64,000 nucleotides of DNA from Apostichopus japonicus (Eukaryota > Echinodermata > Holothuroidea > Aspidochirotida > Stichopodidae). Each line of letters begins with the position of its first letter. Within the stretch, counting starts at the first letter, position 1. The translations under genes were made by a program, and so were the position numbers. This document shows, in pieces, positions 10,207 through 21,960 of this stretch. The notes beneath the pieces are model-generated. The model ran no database searches. It was not told the DNA's origin and saw only the letters and a program-made list of their open reading frames with translations. The stretch lies in the NCBI RefSeq assembly GCF_037975245.1, contig NC_092568.1:17813001-17877000 (forward strand), in the 5' to 3' direction.

Positions 10207-13200
10207 CTGTGGGCAAAATGGAAATATTTAACTGAGTTATATACGCAGTTCCAATGACTCGATCGGTAATGTCATCAGTGAGTTGAGTTACATGCCACCA
10301 GAGCAAGTTGGATCTTGATAAAGTTTTCTGTGCTACTAGACAATAATATCCCGTAATAAAAAGTATAAAAATTTGAAGATTTCGAATTTGAAGTTTTTTA
10401 TAGTTATTAATATGGATATGTAAAAGTGTCTGGGTGAAGAAATGTTGAATATTGAATCAAATTCCCCTGACTACTGTACTTCCTAACTAACATTCCCTGA
10501 AACTTTGTTGAAGTTGATATCATCTGATCAACAAAACTAACCGGCCAGCAGCATGGCAGTACTGCAATCATCTGTTGAACAAATTAACCAAGTAGCATCA
10601 TCTGCTGAATAAAACTATTAAACCAAGGATAATAGTTCAATGGTGACACTGAATTTATCTATTGAACCAACCAATGGGAGATTACCATGGCAGTACTATA
10701 TTTATCTGCTATTATTTAAAAAAAACCTAACCGGCTAACACCATGGCAGTACTGCAATCATCTGTTGAACAAATTAACCACATAGCACCATACATGTATT
10801 GAATTCATCTGCTGAATAAAACTAACCAAGGATAATAGTTCAATGGTGACACTGAATTTATCTATTGAACCAACCAATGGGATAGTGCCATGGCAGTACT
10901 ATATTTATCTGCTAATATTTTAAAAAAACTAACCGGCTAACACCATGGCAGTACTGCGATCATCTGTTGAACAAATTAACCACATAACACCATAGATGTA
11001 TTGAATTCATCTGCTGAATAAACTAACCAAGGATAATAGCTCAATGGTGACACTGAATTAATCTATTGAACAGTTCCGAATACACATATCCATTCCATAC
11101 CTGCTAACGCCATGAAGGGCTTAATTAGTCTGCTAAACAAAACTAACCTGATAGAGCCATGGCAGTACTGAATTCATTTTTGAGCATTTCTAAGACCATC
11201 TTCACTCCTTCCTCACCCTAAAACGAGAAGAAAACAAACAATTCACAATACAAAAGTATAAAGAAGTTTTAACTTCTTCATGTACCAATTTCTAAAATTT
11301 TTGGCAAAGCTGTCGAAATTAATGTTCACTCCTTCACATATTTTCGGTTAATTGGGTATAACCAAAGGGAGGGGGGTACACCATACTCATTAGAGGCTTC
11401 TGAACAGAGCATAGTGCGAATAGAAATATTCACTGACATGGCAGATGCTTGTATGTTCTTTTTTTTTCATATACAAAAAGCAAGCTGTTTAATGGATTCA
11501 TGGTTATCAGATGTTTCAATTTAAAAGGTTTGCAAGTACAGGGAAACATTGGGGGAATATGTAATGCTATCAATGATTTCTTTTCAATTTAAACTTAATG
11601 CAACAGTGAAGCTCATATAAAAGAACAAAACCAAGTTTTGAATGCACCTTGTATGCCAATCCCCAAAGTACCGGCCTACCGATAAACACCGCCCTCGCTC
11701 CGAGAGCCAGGGCCTTCAGGACGTCAGTTCCCTTCCGTACCCCACCGTCTAGGTAAACTTCAACATCAGACCCTTTCACAGCCTCTACGACCTCTGGAAG
11801 AGCATCAATCTAAACAACAAACACAATGTTTTTAAATTATTAGGTGGGAAAGAGCACCTTGGTAAAAAACTGTTTATGACAATTTACAAAGATATGAATA
11901 TTCTATGAGTGAGTTGATAATTCATCAAAATTGAGCTGGCAATGTCTGAAATACAATATTTTTCACACTTTTAGGTAGGAGGAACATCATAAGTAAATGT
12001 TTTACTACAAATGTATGATTTTTTGGGAAGGTGAGTTGATATTTTCATCACAATTAAGTTGAAAAATATGGTTGTTTTCAATCATTATGTAGAAATCTTT
12101 CATTCTGAAAACTTCATCTGACCTCTCAAAGGAGTTTATCATTCATGTGACTCCATGAAGTACAGTATTAACACTAATGCAACAAGCACACAAACAATCA
12201 ACAAAGCTTCTGTTCACCTCTTTTAATATGTTGAAATCAAACATTGTTACAGCAGCAAGAATATTCTTAAAGCTGTCTCGCAAACGTTATGCTAATGGGG
12301 TACAGTGTTTATTCAATGTGGATGGTTGACAAGAGTTATGAGTGACAGTGTTCACAAGTTGCAGGTAACGATACACAGGCCAGTACGCAGAGGGATGTGA
12401 CAGGTACATTCACACCACACCTCCTCACCGCCCCTCCCTCTCGCACCCCTGCTGAATGATTCAACCAGTAGAACACATATCAATATGCAACAGACCACAG
12501 TGTAGATCTAGTAACGCACAATTAATAGTTTTCTAATATGCAAAGAGACTTACTGTACCCAGTACGCCATCTAGCTGCCTTCCTCCGTGATTGGAAACAA
12601 TTATGCCAGCGACACCGTTTTCAACGGCAAGCTCAGCATCACTGCCTGTAAGAGAGAGACAATCAAGACTGAGGATAGGATCTATCTTAGATGTAGTGAA
12701 TTTATGGGAGTGTTGATGTTTGAGACGTGTTGTGGTAGGGACATTGTGGGCTGTGATAATTATCTCTAACCAAGATAGTTCTGGTTAAAGGCAGACTTTG
12801 TGGTACGAGTACAACAGCATGAGCGTGAGTAAAAGGAGAATACACTTATCATATAATTTATGAGTACCAGTACACGGCTCCAAGCCTGAGCACAAATACT
12901 TCATTTTGCAAGTATCTATGCTAGATTCCAATATATACCACCTATAAGTACAAATCCATTCCATACTACAAAGTACAGGCAGGTATAACACTAGCATATA
13001 TGGTATGAGTAACGAATCCATACTACAAGTACAGGCAGCTATAACCCTAGCGTATGAGTAAGAATCCATACTACATGGTACAGGAAGCTATCATGCTAGC
13101 GTATGAGTATGGATTCATACTAATAGGTAGAGGCAGCTATAATGCTAGTGTAGAGAATAAGTATGGATCCATACTACAAGTACAGGCATCTATAACCCTA

Positions 13201-16200
13201 GCGTATGAGTACAGATCCATACTACATGGTACATGCAGGCAGCTATAATGCTAGCGTATGAGTATGGATCCATCATACTGTACAAGGTACAGGAAGCTAT
13301 AACGCTAGCATATGAGTATGGATCCATACTACAAGGTACAGGCAGCTATAATGCTAGCATATGAGTACTGATTTATACTAATAGGTACAGGCAGCTATAA
13401 CGCTAGTGTATGAGAATGAGTATTGGATCCATACTACAAGTACAGGCAGCTATAACCCTAGCGTATGAGTACAGATTCATACTAATAGGTACAGGCAGCT
13501 ATAACGCTAGTGTATGAGTATGGATCCATACTACAAGGTACAGGCAGCTATAACCCTAGCGTATGAGTACGGATCCATACTACAAGGTACAGGCAGCTAT
13601 AATGCTACCATATGAGTACGAATTCATGCTAATAGGTAGAGGCAGCTAAAACGCTAGTGTATGAGAATGAGTATGGATCCATACTACAATTACAGGCAGC
13701 TATAACGCTAGCATATGAGTACTGATTCATACTAATAGGTACAGGCAGCTATAACGCTAGTGTATGAGAATGAGTATGGATCCATACTACAATTACAGGC
13801 AGCTATAACGCTAGCATATGAGTACTGATTCATACTAATAGGTACAGGCAGCTATAACGCTAGTGTATGAGAATGAGTATGGATCCATACTACAAGTACA
13901 GGCAGCTATAATGCTAGTGTATGAGTATGAATCCATACTAATAGGTACAGGCAGCTATAACGCTAACTAGTGTATGAGAATGCTTTCCCACAAGTAGAAA
14001 AATTAAAAGAAAGACAATCATTCTGACTAGACATTTTTAATGCTTTAAATGATAATTTGTAGAAAATTCTAACCTTTTTTCATTAGCAACATGACTCCAT
14101 TTCCCCTGCTTTGCCCAAACAGAGGCAGTGCATCTTGATGTTTGTGGGAAATCTAAACAGACACAAACATACACCTCACTTATCCTTATTTACTTGAACT
14201 CCTACGTGGTATGGTTATTAGATATCACCAAACACCATTCCAACCAACACCACTTCAGTCAATACCATTCTAACACCATTTTTTGGGGGGTCACAGAAGG
14301 AAACTACCTACTCTATTGTTCTTTACCTGAGAGAATGCCCTTAAGGACAATTGGAAGCTTTGTGATAGTTTTCAGCCAACCTACATCTTTCCATGTTACT
14401 GCCGGAGAAATCTGAATAGGTCCATACAGGTCCCCCTTTGTGTTAGAAGAATTTTCATGCTCCAAATTTGGAAGTCTGAAACATGGAAAACAACAAGTAC
14501 ATTTTAGGCTATATGACTCCAATATAATCAACTTTTTTCTAGCATCATCCCTTCATATTAAGTTGTGCATACACTTCCATCTATATTAAAATTTTCATAA
14601 AGTGAACTATAGTGACTATTCCCTCCCGGTGGTTTCTGAACAATATCAGAAAAGCTGAATTTCTTAATTGCAGCTGTAGGCATTGATTTTGGCAACTCAC
14701 TGATTTGTTGCATATCATCAATGCAATCCACCCATGTCAGTGCAAATTTCAAGTTGAGATATATGGCATTAACCATTTGTACTTGATGACCTTTGTTGAC
14801 CTTTGGTCCCCACCAAAAATAATAGGCACCCTAAGGATCTCACTAATGGGGAAAGCCACATACTCTCTTCATAACAACATTCCCCTTGTTCAGATGTAAT
14901 GTGTATCAGGTTTTCACATTTTGACCTCGGTTGACCTCTGATGTCTATCAAAGACTTGTTGCGTATTACAAGGCTGAACTATGATGTAGGTACATACTTT
15001 CTTGTAGGGATTGCTCTGTTGACCCCTGCTAATGTTGGCCTGCTCATCAAGAACACCAAACGTGTACACATTACGGGCAAGCCATACGCCAAGTACAACA
15101 TTCCCATTCTTGAGATATCGTGGTCAAAAAATAGGGTTACAACACATTCACATTCTCACACGCACAAGCATGCACTGCAAGTAACCAAACTGAGTGGATA
15201 ACAATTTCTGGTTGTTCCCAATAGTCCAGACATTGGAAAAGATCAATGATTTGAGTTGTTTACAAAAATGCTCATACTTATGTTTGAGATCTTGGTATAT
15301 TTTTTATTCAACAGTGTATTTATTTGAATGTCACATGTGTGTGTGTGTGTGTGTATAGAGTGAAAGATATCCAATACATAAATGGAAGTGTCTGGTCACA
15401 CCTACTGATCATACATGCTTAAATCTATTTACATAAGAATATCCAATATGAGATTGATATTACTTTGAACTCAATTCAAACAAATACACAGTAGTACCTC
15501 ATAATACAGGACTGAGGTTGCTTGTAGTAACTCTCACAAGCTGGAATTATACTTATTCAGTATTTGGCTCTACGTGGTTAATTTGCCTTGAAAGGCTGTA
15601 CTGTTTATACGCTACTCAACAACATGTACAGTTTTGATTTGTCCAACCATATGTTTAGTCATCTCAGACCACTGGATAAACCTCAAAGGGTGACTCGCGC
15701 AAAAAGAAACGTCTAATGCCGGTAATTTGACCTAGTTTCGTATGAGGTGTAACAGTGTTAAAAACTACCATCGATCCCAGAAAATACACACACAGCTTGC
15801 TACCCTTGGTAATTAGACACTAGTGTACAGTCAGTACATACAGATGCGGTCAATACCCACAGCACAGTATACAAACGATACAGCGATGGACATCTCAGGT
15901 CCAGCTAAAGATAACAATTAAGGTATCAGGTTTCATTACTGTCTGCATTTTGTAGCGACACAAACAAAACGTCACTTGCAAGCAACAGAAAGTTAACTTT
16001 TTCAGATGGCCGCACGCGGTTTGGGGCGAGTCTTCAATGCCTTTAAATCACTTTTTGAGTTTGTATATGTATGTATGCAGTTCACATGGCAAATCTGGTT
16101 GTTATCATTTCAAATAAACAAAAACAAAGTCGAATTTTTTCAAAATTTCCCAGTTTGCCTTTACATACGGTTAATACTGCTATGAATTTACAAAAGTGTC

Positions 16201-19200
16201 TCAGCGTAGAAGATGTCGAGAACTGAATGAAATCTTCAATGACTTACTACGCGTTTTTAATTTGGTTTTTACAGAAAAGAGAACGCAGACATGATAGGTT
16301 TGGTGATTCCTTGAAACATTTTACATTAATTAATACATTTTTATGAACTAGTTTATGACAGTTAGACCATTGTAGCATACAAGTGACCAGCAATGTTTTG
16401 CACTAATTTGGACCTAGCCATATCATAACATGAGGTTCATCTAAACCTTAAAGGCATTGAAGACTCGCGCACAAAGAAACGTCTCATGGCGGTAATCTGA
16501 CCTAGTTTCGAATGAGGTGTAACAGAAGTGACAGTTAGACACCACCATCAATCCCAGAAAATACACACACAGCTTGCTACCGTCAGTAATTAGACACTAG
16601 TGCACAGTCAATACATGCAGATAGGGTCAATACCCACAACAGTGTACATAGCAGTCCATCTACAAAAAAGATAACAAGGTATCACCTTTCATTACTGTCT
16701 GCATTTTGTAGCGACACGAACAAAAATTTCACTTGCAAGCAACGGAAAGTTAACTTTTTCAGACGGCGGCACACGGTTTGGAGCGAGTCTTCAATGCCTT
16801 TATGTCAGATCTCCCAGTACAACGATTTATTACATGAATCATAATATTTTGAAACCATGCATAAAACGTTAATCCCAATTTTGATGTCATACAGTATGTA
16901 GTTCAGTAATGTCACAATTATAACTATTGAAATGACAAATCATGATCAAAGGAAACCACCCAGACCTGATACTGCTGTCAACTTTGAATCCATTTCTTAA
17001 ATCTGCCAATCTTATCCCGACGACGGGAGTATCGACCGTCACGACCAACGCTTTGTATCCGGCTTTCTCGGCACGCCTGACAATGGTCTCCGTCAGCCTT
17101 CTATCTTTAACGATGTAGAGTTGAAACCAGTGCAAGCAGTTGGGAGAAGCAGAAATCACATCCTCCATGCTTGTGGTGGACCAAGAACTCAATATCATGC
17201 CCGACTGCAAAGAGGCAGCAGCTAAACATTTCGAGAGAAACAAGAACGAACGGGGAATTTAGTGCTCGAATTTTGTAATATAGTGGTCTCGTAGGCTCTG
17301 AAAGTTCCCTTACAAAATACTATCATTCATTTGTACCAAAAAAATGCTGTACATCTTTGCACTTGTATACTAGCAATTTGCCCATTTTGCATAGCATTTT
17401 GCGATGCGATTCCCAATGAATTATTCCCTGACAGTAATTTACTATGTAAGTAGAACTACATTTGGAAAAGAACAATAAATTTTTTGGCTAGAATGGGACT
17501 TAGATCCGTGACCTCAGGGGTTTGTAAAAATGAGGTCACCGATTCAAATCCCACTCTAGCCAAGAAAAAATTCCTTGCTCTCTTTTTCATATTTTTACTC
17601 TGTTTATAGCTCCATGGTGTAAGTGAGAAGTTTCTGATGAACAAATGTACTTTTTCAGAGTTAAATCAATATAATACTGGGAAAGATGCAGGTATAGCAA
17701 CCAAGGCAAAACGAAACTAATCATGTTCTGTTAACCAGCAGGCTGGCGCTCTGCTGATCTAATGTGCAGTTTTTCTCAGTGCCAAATAAACCAGCAACTC
17801 ACTGTGCACTCCTTAACAACGTTTAGTGTCTAGTTCATAGACTACTGCATGGATTAACAAACTATTTGAGGCAGCTCAGTATAATAAGTTAATTAAACGA
17901 CTGGCATATATTCTATACTCATTCAGGTCACTTGTATATATTTTCCATAACATACAACTTCCCCGAGGTCACCTATGTCATTTGAGATATACCCAAACCA
18001 CCAAGTAGGAGAGAAGTATATTCTCTCTCACGCATATTGAATGTGTTTTATTATTATGTCTCACCCTGTACTGAGCCGGGATTCTGACACTCCGACAGAA
18101 AGGGTACTTAGATAGGAGGCCTTTGAGCCATATCAGCCCACAAAAGACTTCAATCCAGCTTTCAATAAAATATCAGACACACAACCTTGCACTCGTCAGG
18201 TATGCACACCCCTTATGACCTTAGGCTCAAGGCTGACCCTACCTTGCCCCTCTGCAACAACCAATCTTTCTTGGGTGGCTCTCATATGAAATTAAAACGA
18301 GAAACAAAGTCCTATCAGGTATCACTCACCTTTAGCAGTAGCTATTTCACCCTCTGGATGAGCAAGTGAATGCATCGCTGTTGGAGCGATTGCCACAGGG
18401 AATGATAATTTCCTACCAAGAATTGTGGTAGACAAATGTCTCTCCGACACATCTTTCAATAACTGTGGACACAGTCTTATCCTAAAAGTAAAGATGGTAT
18501 AAATTGGGCAATTGAACCAGCATCTAGGTCGTATCATGATATTAGGTGCACCATTTAGTCACAATCCGTTATCAGAACTGGACGATTTTTGATAGTCTGC
18601 ATTAAAACAGCATTGCCTCCTGCACTACAGTCCATCCATCCATATATAACTGTGGTCAAGTTGGTGCACAGCCTGATTATGGCCTACCTGGACTTTAAAG
18701 CCATGACAAACCTCCCAGTGGTAACTTGCCAAACAAGAACCAGAAAACTAGAAAGGAAAGGGGGCTTAGTGATCCTTGCCAGATTTTGTATGAGCTGTCA
18801 TTTAAGTGTGCATATAAGGTTCGAGTATCCACATAAGGACCAACAAAGTCCTTATGTGGCGATACGAGAGTATCCACATAAGGACCACAAACTGCGTTAG
18901 TCCTTACGTGGCGATATGAGAGTATCCACATAATGACCAAAGAACTGCGTTAGTCCTTATGTGGCGATATGAGAGTATCCACATAATGACCAAAGAACTG
19001 CGTTAGTCCTTATGTGGCGATATGAGAGTATCCACATAATGACCAACGAACCGCGTTATTCCTTATGTGGCGATATCCACATAATAACCAACGAACTGTG
19101 TTAGTCCTTATGTGGTGATATGAGAGTATCCACATAAGGACCAAGTGGTTCGTTGGTCATTATGTGGATACAGCTCTCATATCACCACATAAGGGCTTAT

Positions 19201-19835
19201 GCGGTTCGTTGGTCCTTATGTGGCGACATGCGAGATCCCCACATAAGGACTTGTGAATATTGTCGGTATTGGCGTCATTATGTGGCAGTGTTAGGATTGC
19301 ATGATAAGTAAAATGTTCTTGGTCATAATGCGGAGGTGCTGTTACTGGTATTAGTGCCACGTAAGGACTTAAATTGTTCTTGGTCATTATGTGGCGATAA
19401 CTTAGGTTTAATATTTTAATGCTTGTCGGTTTTGCCGTTCCATATTATTCAGGCCTAAGTTTGAAAACATGATATAGTCTAGGCCTATAGCTAGTCCTGG
19501 TTTAGAAATATTGAATTATATGCCAATGCCAGGGGTTTTAGCATAATGTTGTTTAAACAGTTGGTATACATATCCGGTCACTGATTCTAAATTAGTTCCG
19601 TTTTTTGCAAGGGCTGTGTAGTCACTACTAGACTTTATAACTTCTTAATCTTTCTTTGTAAGGCCTAGGGAAAACATTGTTTAGTTCTGCAGTTTCTCTA
19701 CCTTTGAAATGATTCAACGTTTTCATGCAGAGTCTGCTCTGAATTTGCACCTGTGGCATAGTAATCATAAACTGACTTCCCTAACATCCGTTTAGAATAC
19801 TTTTCCAGGTCATCAAGGCACACAATGGAGTTCAT
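10136..19835 (-). CDS. HAO1/HAO2: Peroxisomal (S)-2-hydroxy-acid oxidase (HAO1/HAO2 family), complete gene, 8 coding exons
   Basis: FMN-dependent oxidase converting L-2-hydroxy acids such as glycolate to 2-oxo acids plus H2O2 in peroxisomes. The exons join in phase at 19835-19702, 18481-18330, 17221-16966, 14475-14327, 12645-12554, 11809-11648, 11217-11148 and 10206-10136, giving 361 residues (human HAO1 370, HAO2 351). Family residues are in place: YDYY with catalytic-site Tyr25, SSW (Trp109), QLYI (Tyr131), TVDTP (Asp159), Arg166, LKGIL (Lys226), SNHGGRQ (His250, Arg253), LDGGVRKG (282-288) and GRP (306). The C-terminus is SKL, a type 1 peroxisomal signal. The loop at about 170-205 is roughly 10 residues shorter than in HAO1. 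Similarity is mixed: GILSG and IIVSNHGG look like HAO2, while the SSW block looks like HAO1, so I do not assign one orthologue. All introns are GT-AG. They carry satellites and MITEs. Confidence 0.95.
10522..11174. repeat. ~50-bp satellite in HAO intron 7, derived from the exon 7 boundary
   Basis: About 13 monomers of 30-67 bp, usually near 50 bp, in a four-monomer higher-order period of roughly 190-205 bp. Consensus monomer: ctg(c/t)tgaa(t/c)aaaactaacc, then a variable linker, then ccatggcagtactgaattcat. The last monomer (about 11130-11174) is the end of exon 7 with its splice donor, read on the other strand. Confidence 0.85.
11148..11217 (-). CDS. HAO1/HAO2: HAO exon 7
   Basis: Residues 316-338 and the first base of Gly339, [16 protein letters not shown] then STAMALSG. 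Acceptor TTTTAG, donor GTTAGT. Its last ~30 bases plus the donor match the monomer of the satellite that follows in intron 7. Confidence 0.92.
11648..11809 (-). CDS. HAO1/HAO2: HAO exon 6
   Basis: Residues 262-315, in phase 0 at both ends, with the FMN phosphate-binding motifs [12 protein letters not shown] and [12 protein letters not shown]. Acceptor TTTAG, donor GTGCAT (a weaker donor). Confidence 0.94.
12554..12645 (-). CDS. HAO1/HAO2: HAO exon 5
   Basis: Residues 231-261, with the catalytic motif [10 protein letters not shown] (proton-abstracting His250, substrate-binding Arg253). Acceptor TTACAG, donor GTAAGT. Confidence 0.93.
12985..13985. repeat. Minisatellite in HAO intron 4, ~20 copies of a 48-56 bp unit
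   Basis: Units share aggcagctataacgctag and agtatggatccatact. The latter is a perfect 16-bp palindrome. Units of about 48 and 55 bp alternate in the right-hand half, so there is a dimeric higher-order period near 104 bp. There is no protein frame. Confidence 0.9.
14327..14475 (-). CDS. HAO1/HAO2: HAO exon 4
   Basis: Residues 181-231. Encodes the variable loop 4 region and then [19 protein letters not shown] with catalytic-site Lys226. Acceptor TTTCAG, donor GTAAAG. Confidence 0.92.
14720..15190. repeat. Dispersed repeat with TTGACCTTTG/TGACCTC motifs in HAO intron 3
   Basis: Contains several complements of AGGTCA half-sites, for example near 14789-14806 and 14923-14939, in the same style as the repeats at 29740 and 51770. 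Family assignment is by motif only. Confidence 0.5.
15682..16046. mobile_element. MITE, copy 1 (TTAA-type, TIR ending in GAGTC)
   Basis: The left end reads AGGGTGACTCGCGC (diverged) and the right end GGGCGAGTCTTCAATGCC followed by TTTAA. The interior matches the copy at 16448-16802 closely from the conserved CGTCT block to the right end. It lies in HAO intron 3. Confidence 0.7.
16448..16802. mobile_element. MITE, copy 2, with intact terminal inverted repeats
   Basis: The left end is TTAAAGGCATTGAAGACTCG and the right end CGAGTCTTCAATGCCTTTA, which are inverted copies of one another. The TTAA at the left edge suggests a TTAA-targeting superfamily. Copies 1 and 2 lie in direct orientation in HAO intron 3, about 400 bp apart. 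Confidence 0.75.
16966..17221 (-). CDS. HAO1/HAO2: HAO exon 3
   Basis: Residues 96-181, with SSW, WFQLYI, the TVDTP strand and RLADLRNGF. Acceptor TTTAG, donor GTCTGG. The reading frame continues past the donor, so the exon end was set by phase with exon 4. Confidence 0.92.
17479..17572. repeat. Hairpin of two inverted tRNA 3'-half-like segments
   Basis: The arms 17479-17518 and 17532-17572 are reverse complements with a short loop. The right arm, gaggtcaccgattcaaatcc then cactctagcca, looks like the T-arm and acceptor 3' half of a tRNA, including a degenerate B box. There is no complete tRNA. It lies in HAO intron 2 between exons 2 and 3. Confidence 0.65.
18330..18481 (-). CDS. HAO1/HAO2: HAO exon 2
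   Basis: Acceptor TTTTAG precedes 18481 and donor GTGAGT follows 18330. Residues 45-95, including the FMN-binding strand [10 protein letters not shown] and [10 protein letters not shown]. Confidence 0.93.
18826..19398. repeat. 53-bp satellite with hairpin units and an orientation switch, HAO intron 1
   Basis: Units start gagtatccacata and contain both ccacataaggacc and its complement ggtccttatgtgg, so each can fold on itself. Around 19130-19160 the array flips orientation (gttcgttggtcattatgtgg). From about 19245 to 19398 the units become degenerate. Confidence 0.85.
19702..19835 (-). CDS. HAO1/HAO2: HAO exon 1 (start codon)
   Basis: ATG at 19835-19833. Encodes residues 1-44 and two bases of Arg45, beginning [16 protein letters not shown] and including the active-site [11 protein letters not shown]. 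Donor GTAGAG follows 19702. This start gives the N-terminal length usual for the family. Confidence 0.92.
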
Positions 19836-20375
19836 GTTGGAACTGTCTCTGAGATTTTTAACGTTAGATATACGCCAACCGTAGACGTGGACTGGTGTAA
19901 CAACGTAACAAATAGTAAATCAATTTAGCTGGATGCAAGTTATCTGCAGAGCTTTTTCGGTGATCATGGATATGGACCTTGGACTATGTGACTTAGTCGC
20001 GATGTCAATACAATGAAGTGACCATGACAATAAGCGGAAATCTGCTAACACCGTCGCCGAAACATTTGCGCTGATAAGCCAGTGACGGTACCGTAAAAAA
20101 TGTGCTGAGTTTTTTACTTTCTTCACCACCATCGAGGGAGGAAGTGAAAGTTGATATATGGCTGCTAAGTGTTCTAGAACACAAAATACTTTTGTTCACA
20201 ATCACAAATGTCGCACATTTTTAGGCGTTATATTATAAGGTAATCAATAAACGCTAGCGAACTAGGGAACTGGTCCGTCGTAGAGTTGCATTCACAATAA
20301 GGCCTACATAGATCCATTGCAATCGGTGCACCGGTCCACAACAATAACAATCCGAAGTTGTAGGCCTACTATTCA
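19836..20375. other. Upstream region of the HAO gene
   Basis: Expected to hold the HAO 5' UTR and promoter. No TATA box or other signal stands out, and the short frames show no family resemblance. Confidence 0.4.
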
Positions 20376-21072
20376 CAGGCGCGTATCCAGGATTTTCTAA
20401 CCCGGGGGGGGGGGGGGGCGCGAATTACTATCTAAGCGGAGCGCCACCATCGGTTGGCGCGCAGCGTACAAGAAAATTTCTGGTTTTGATACCCCCCAGA
20501 TCACCGGAAACGGCACTTCTCGGGCTTGAAATGACCAACCAGATGTACACTTTTTGCCTGAGAACCAAGTATTTCCTAATAGTTTTTTTTTCCATCCATA
20601 ACCTTTTTGAAGATTGTCAACCCGGCACACGTCATGTTCGACCTGATCGCATCTCCTGTGGGTCTTTGCTTTTGTAGGTGATTCTACGTCGCGGCCCACA
20701 ATACCCGTCAGCCCCACTTTTCAAGGTTTGAGGCCCCAAATTTGTTCAGAATTTGAAAATTCACATTTCTCGTGAATAAACTCACTTGAAAACATACCCA
20801 TAATGTTGTACAAAATGTCATCTATGGACAACCAATATAGAAAAACTTCCTTGAACCCCTAACAGACCGGTCAAAATTGCACGAGTAGAGGGAAGTGTGA
20901 TGCAGAATGTTGGTGAAGGAATTTTCGAAAATTCAGACACAGTTAATTTATTGCTGTAGAAATATTAAACCTCTTATAACGGCTATTATAAAACTTGGTT
21001 GAAGGAAATGAAAAAATAGCAGATATTTCCTTCAACCGAACACTACACACATAGGCGTAGGAGGCGCGGCGG

Positions 21073-21446
21073 CAGTGGCGGAGCTAGGGGTATTGGTCAG
21101 GAGGGGCGAGAATGGTCTGTAGGGGCGCTTTCGACACTAAGCGGAGCGCCACCACTGGTTGGCGCGTAGCGCACAGACAATTTTTGAGTAAAGGTACTCC
21201 CTAGATCGCCGGAAATGACCCTTTCAGGGCCTGGCTAATTTGCAGATAAACGAAGAATAGGGTGTCATCGCCAAATGACACCAACAAAATGTGAGAAATG
21301 TCAATAAGTAGATGAGAGCGCAATAAAAAAGTCAATAATCTAGAATAAGTAAAAAGTGGTAAAGAGCTGAAAAAGGCGCCAGCAGTCCATTTGAGTCCGT
21401 CAGGGGGGGCATCCGCCCCCCTGACCGTATGGACGCTCCGCCACTG
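21073..21446. mobile_element. hAT MITE, 374 bp, exact 8-bp TSD
   Basis: Termini CAGTGGCGGAGC and GCTCCGCCACTG. The flanking 8 bp are CGCGGCGG on both sides (21065-21072 and 21447-21454). It carries the hairpin core near 21135-21172 and is a homologue of 23248-23635. Confidence 0.87.
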
Positions 21447-21799
21447 CGCGGCGGGGGTGCAGCCCCTAATTCGCCATTACTAATGTAAAAGAAACTTTTG
21501 ACATAATTGGACCTCCATGCTTTTTATACATCTACATGAGACATGTCGTTGTTTACATTAGCATCCCGCGGTATACTGCGCAATTTGAACGGACCGTACG
21601 GTACATGATGGCATGCGATGTAATAACCGATGCTTGCTTATATGATATTGACAATGACACGTTGAACGCGCTTTGCGCGCGAAAATTTTTGGTTATTTTT
21701 TCAGGCAAGTCGGACAGTTTTGAGGATTTTCATCCTGGAACGCCATTTTCATGCTCACTGATATGATGTGATATCTGCTGTTTGCGTTACAAATTCAAA

Positions 21800-21960
21800 C
21801 AGGCGCGTAGCGAGGAATTTGCCAAGGGAGGGGCGAAGCCTGTAGGCAAATTATCTAAGCGTAGCGCCACCATAGGTTGGCGCGAAGCGTACAAGCAAAT
21901 TTTGGCCGAAAATGTCTCCCAGATCCCCGGAAATGACACTTCCCAGGCCTTGTAAGTTTT
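21800..21960. mobile_element. Left end and core of another hAT-like element
   Basis: Starts CAGGCGCGTAGCGAGG, followed by the hairpin core tctaagcgtagcgccaccat and cggaaatgac. No right end was identified. Confidence 0.55.

Noticed and set aside
18695-19387. Frames with repeated HIRT/YVDT-like peptides in the 53-bp array
   Set aside because: Products of the satellite inside HAO intron 1.
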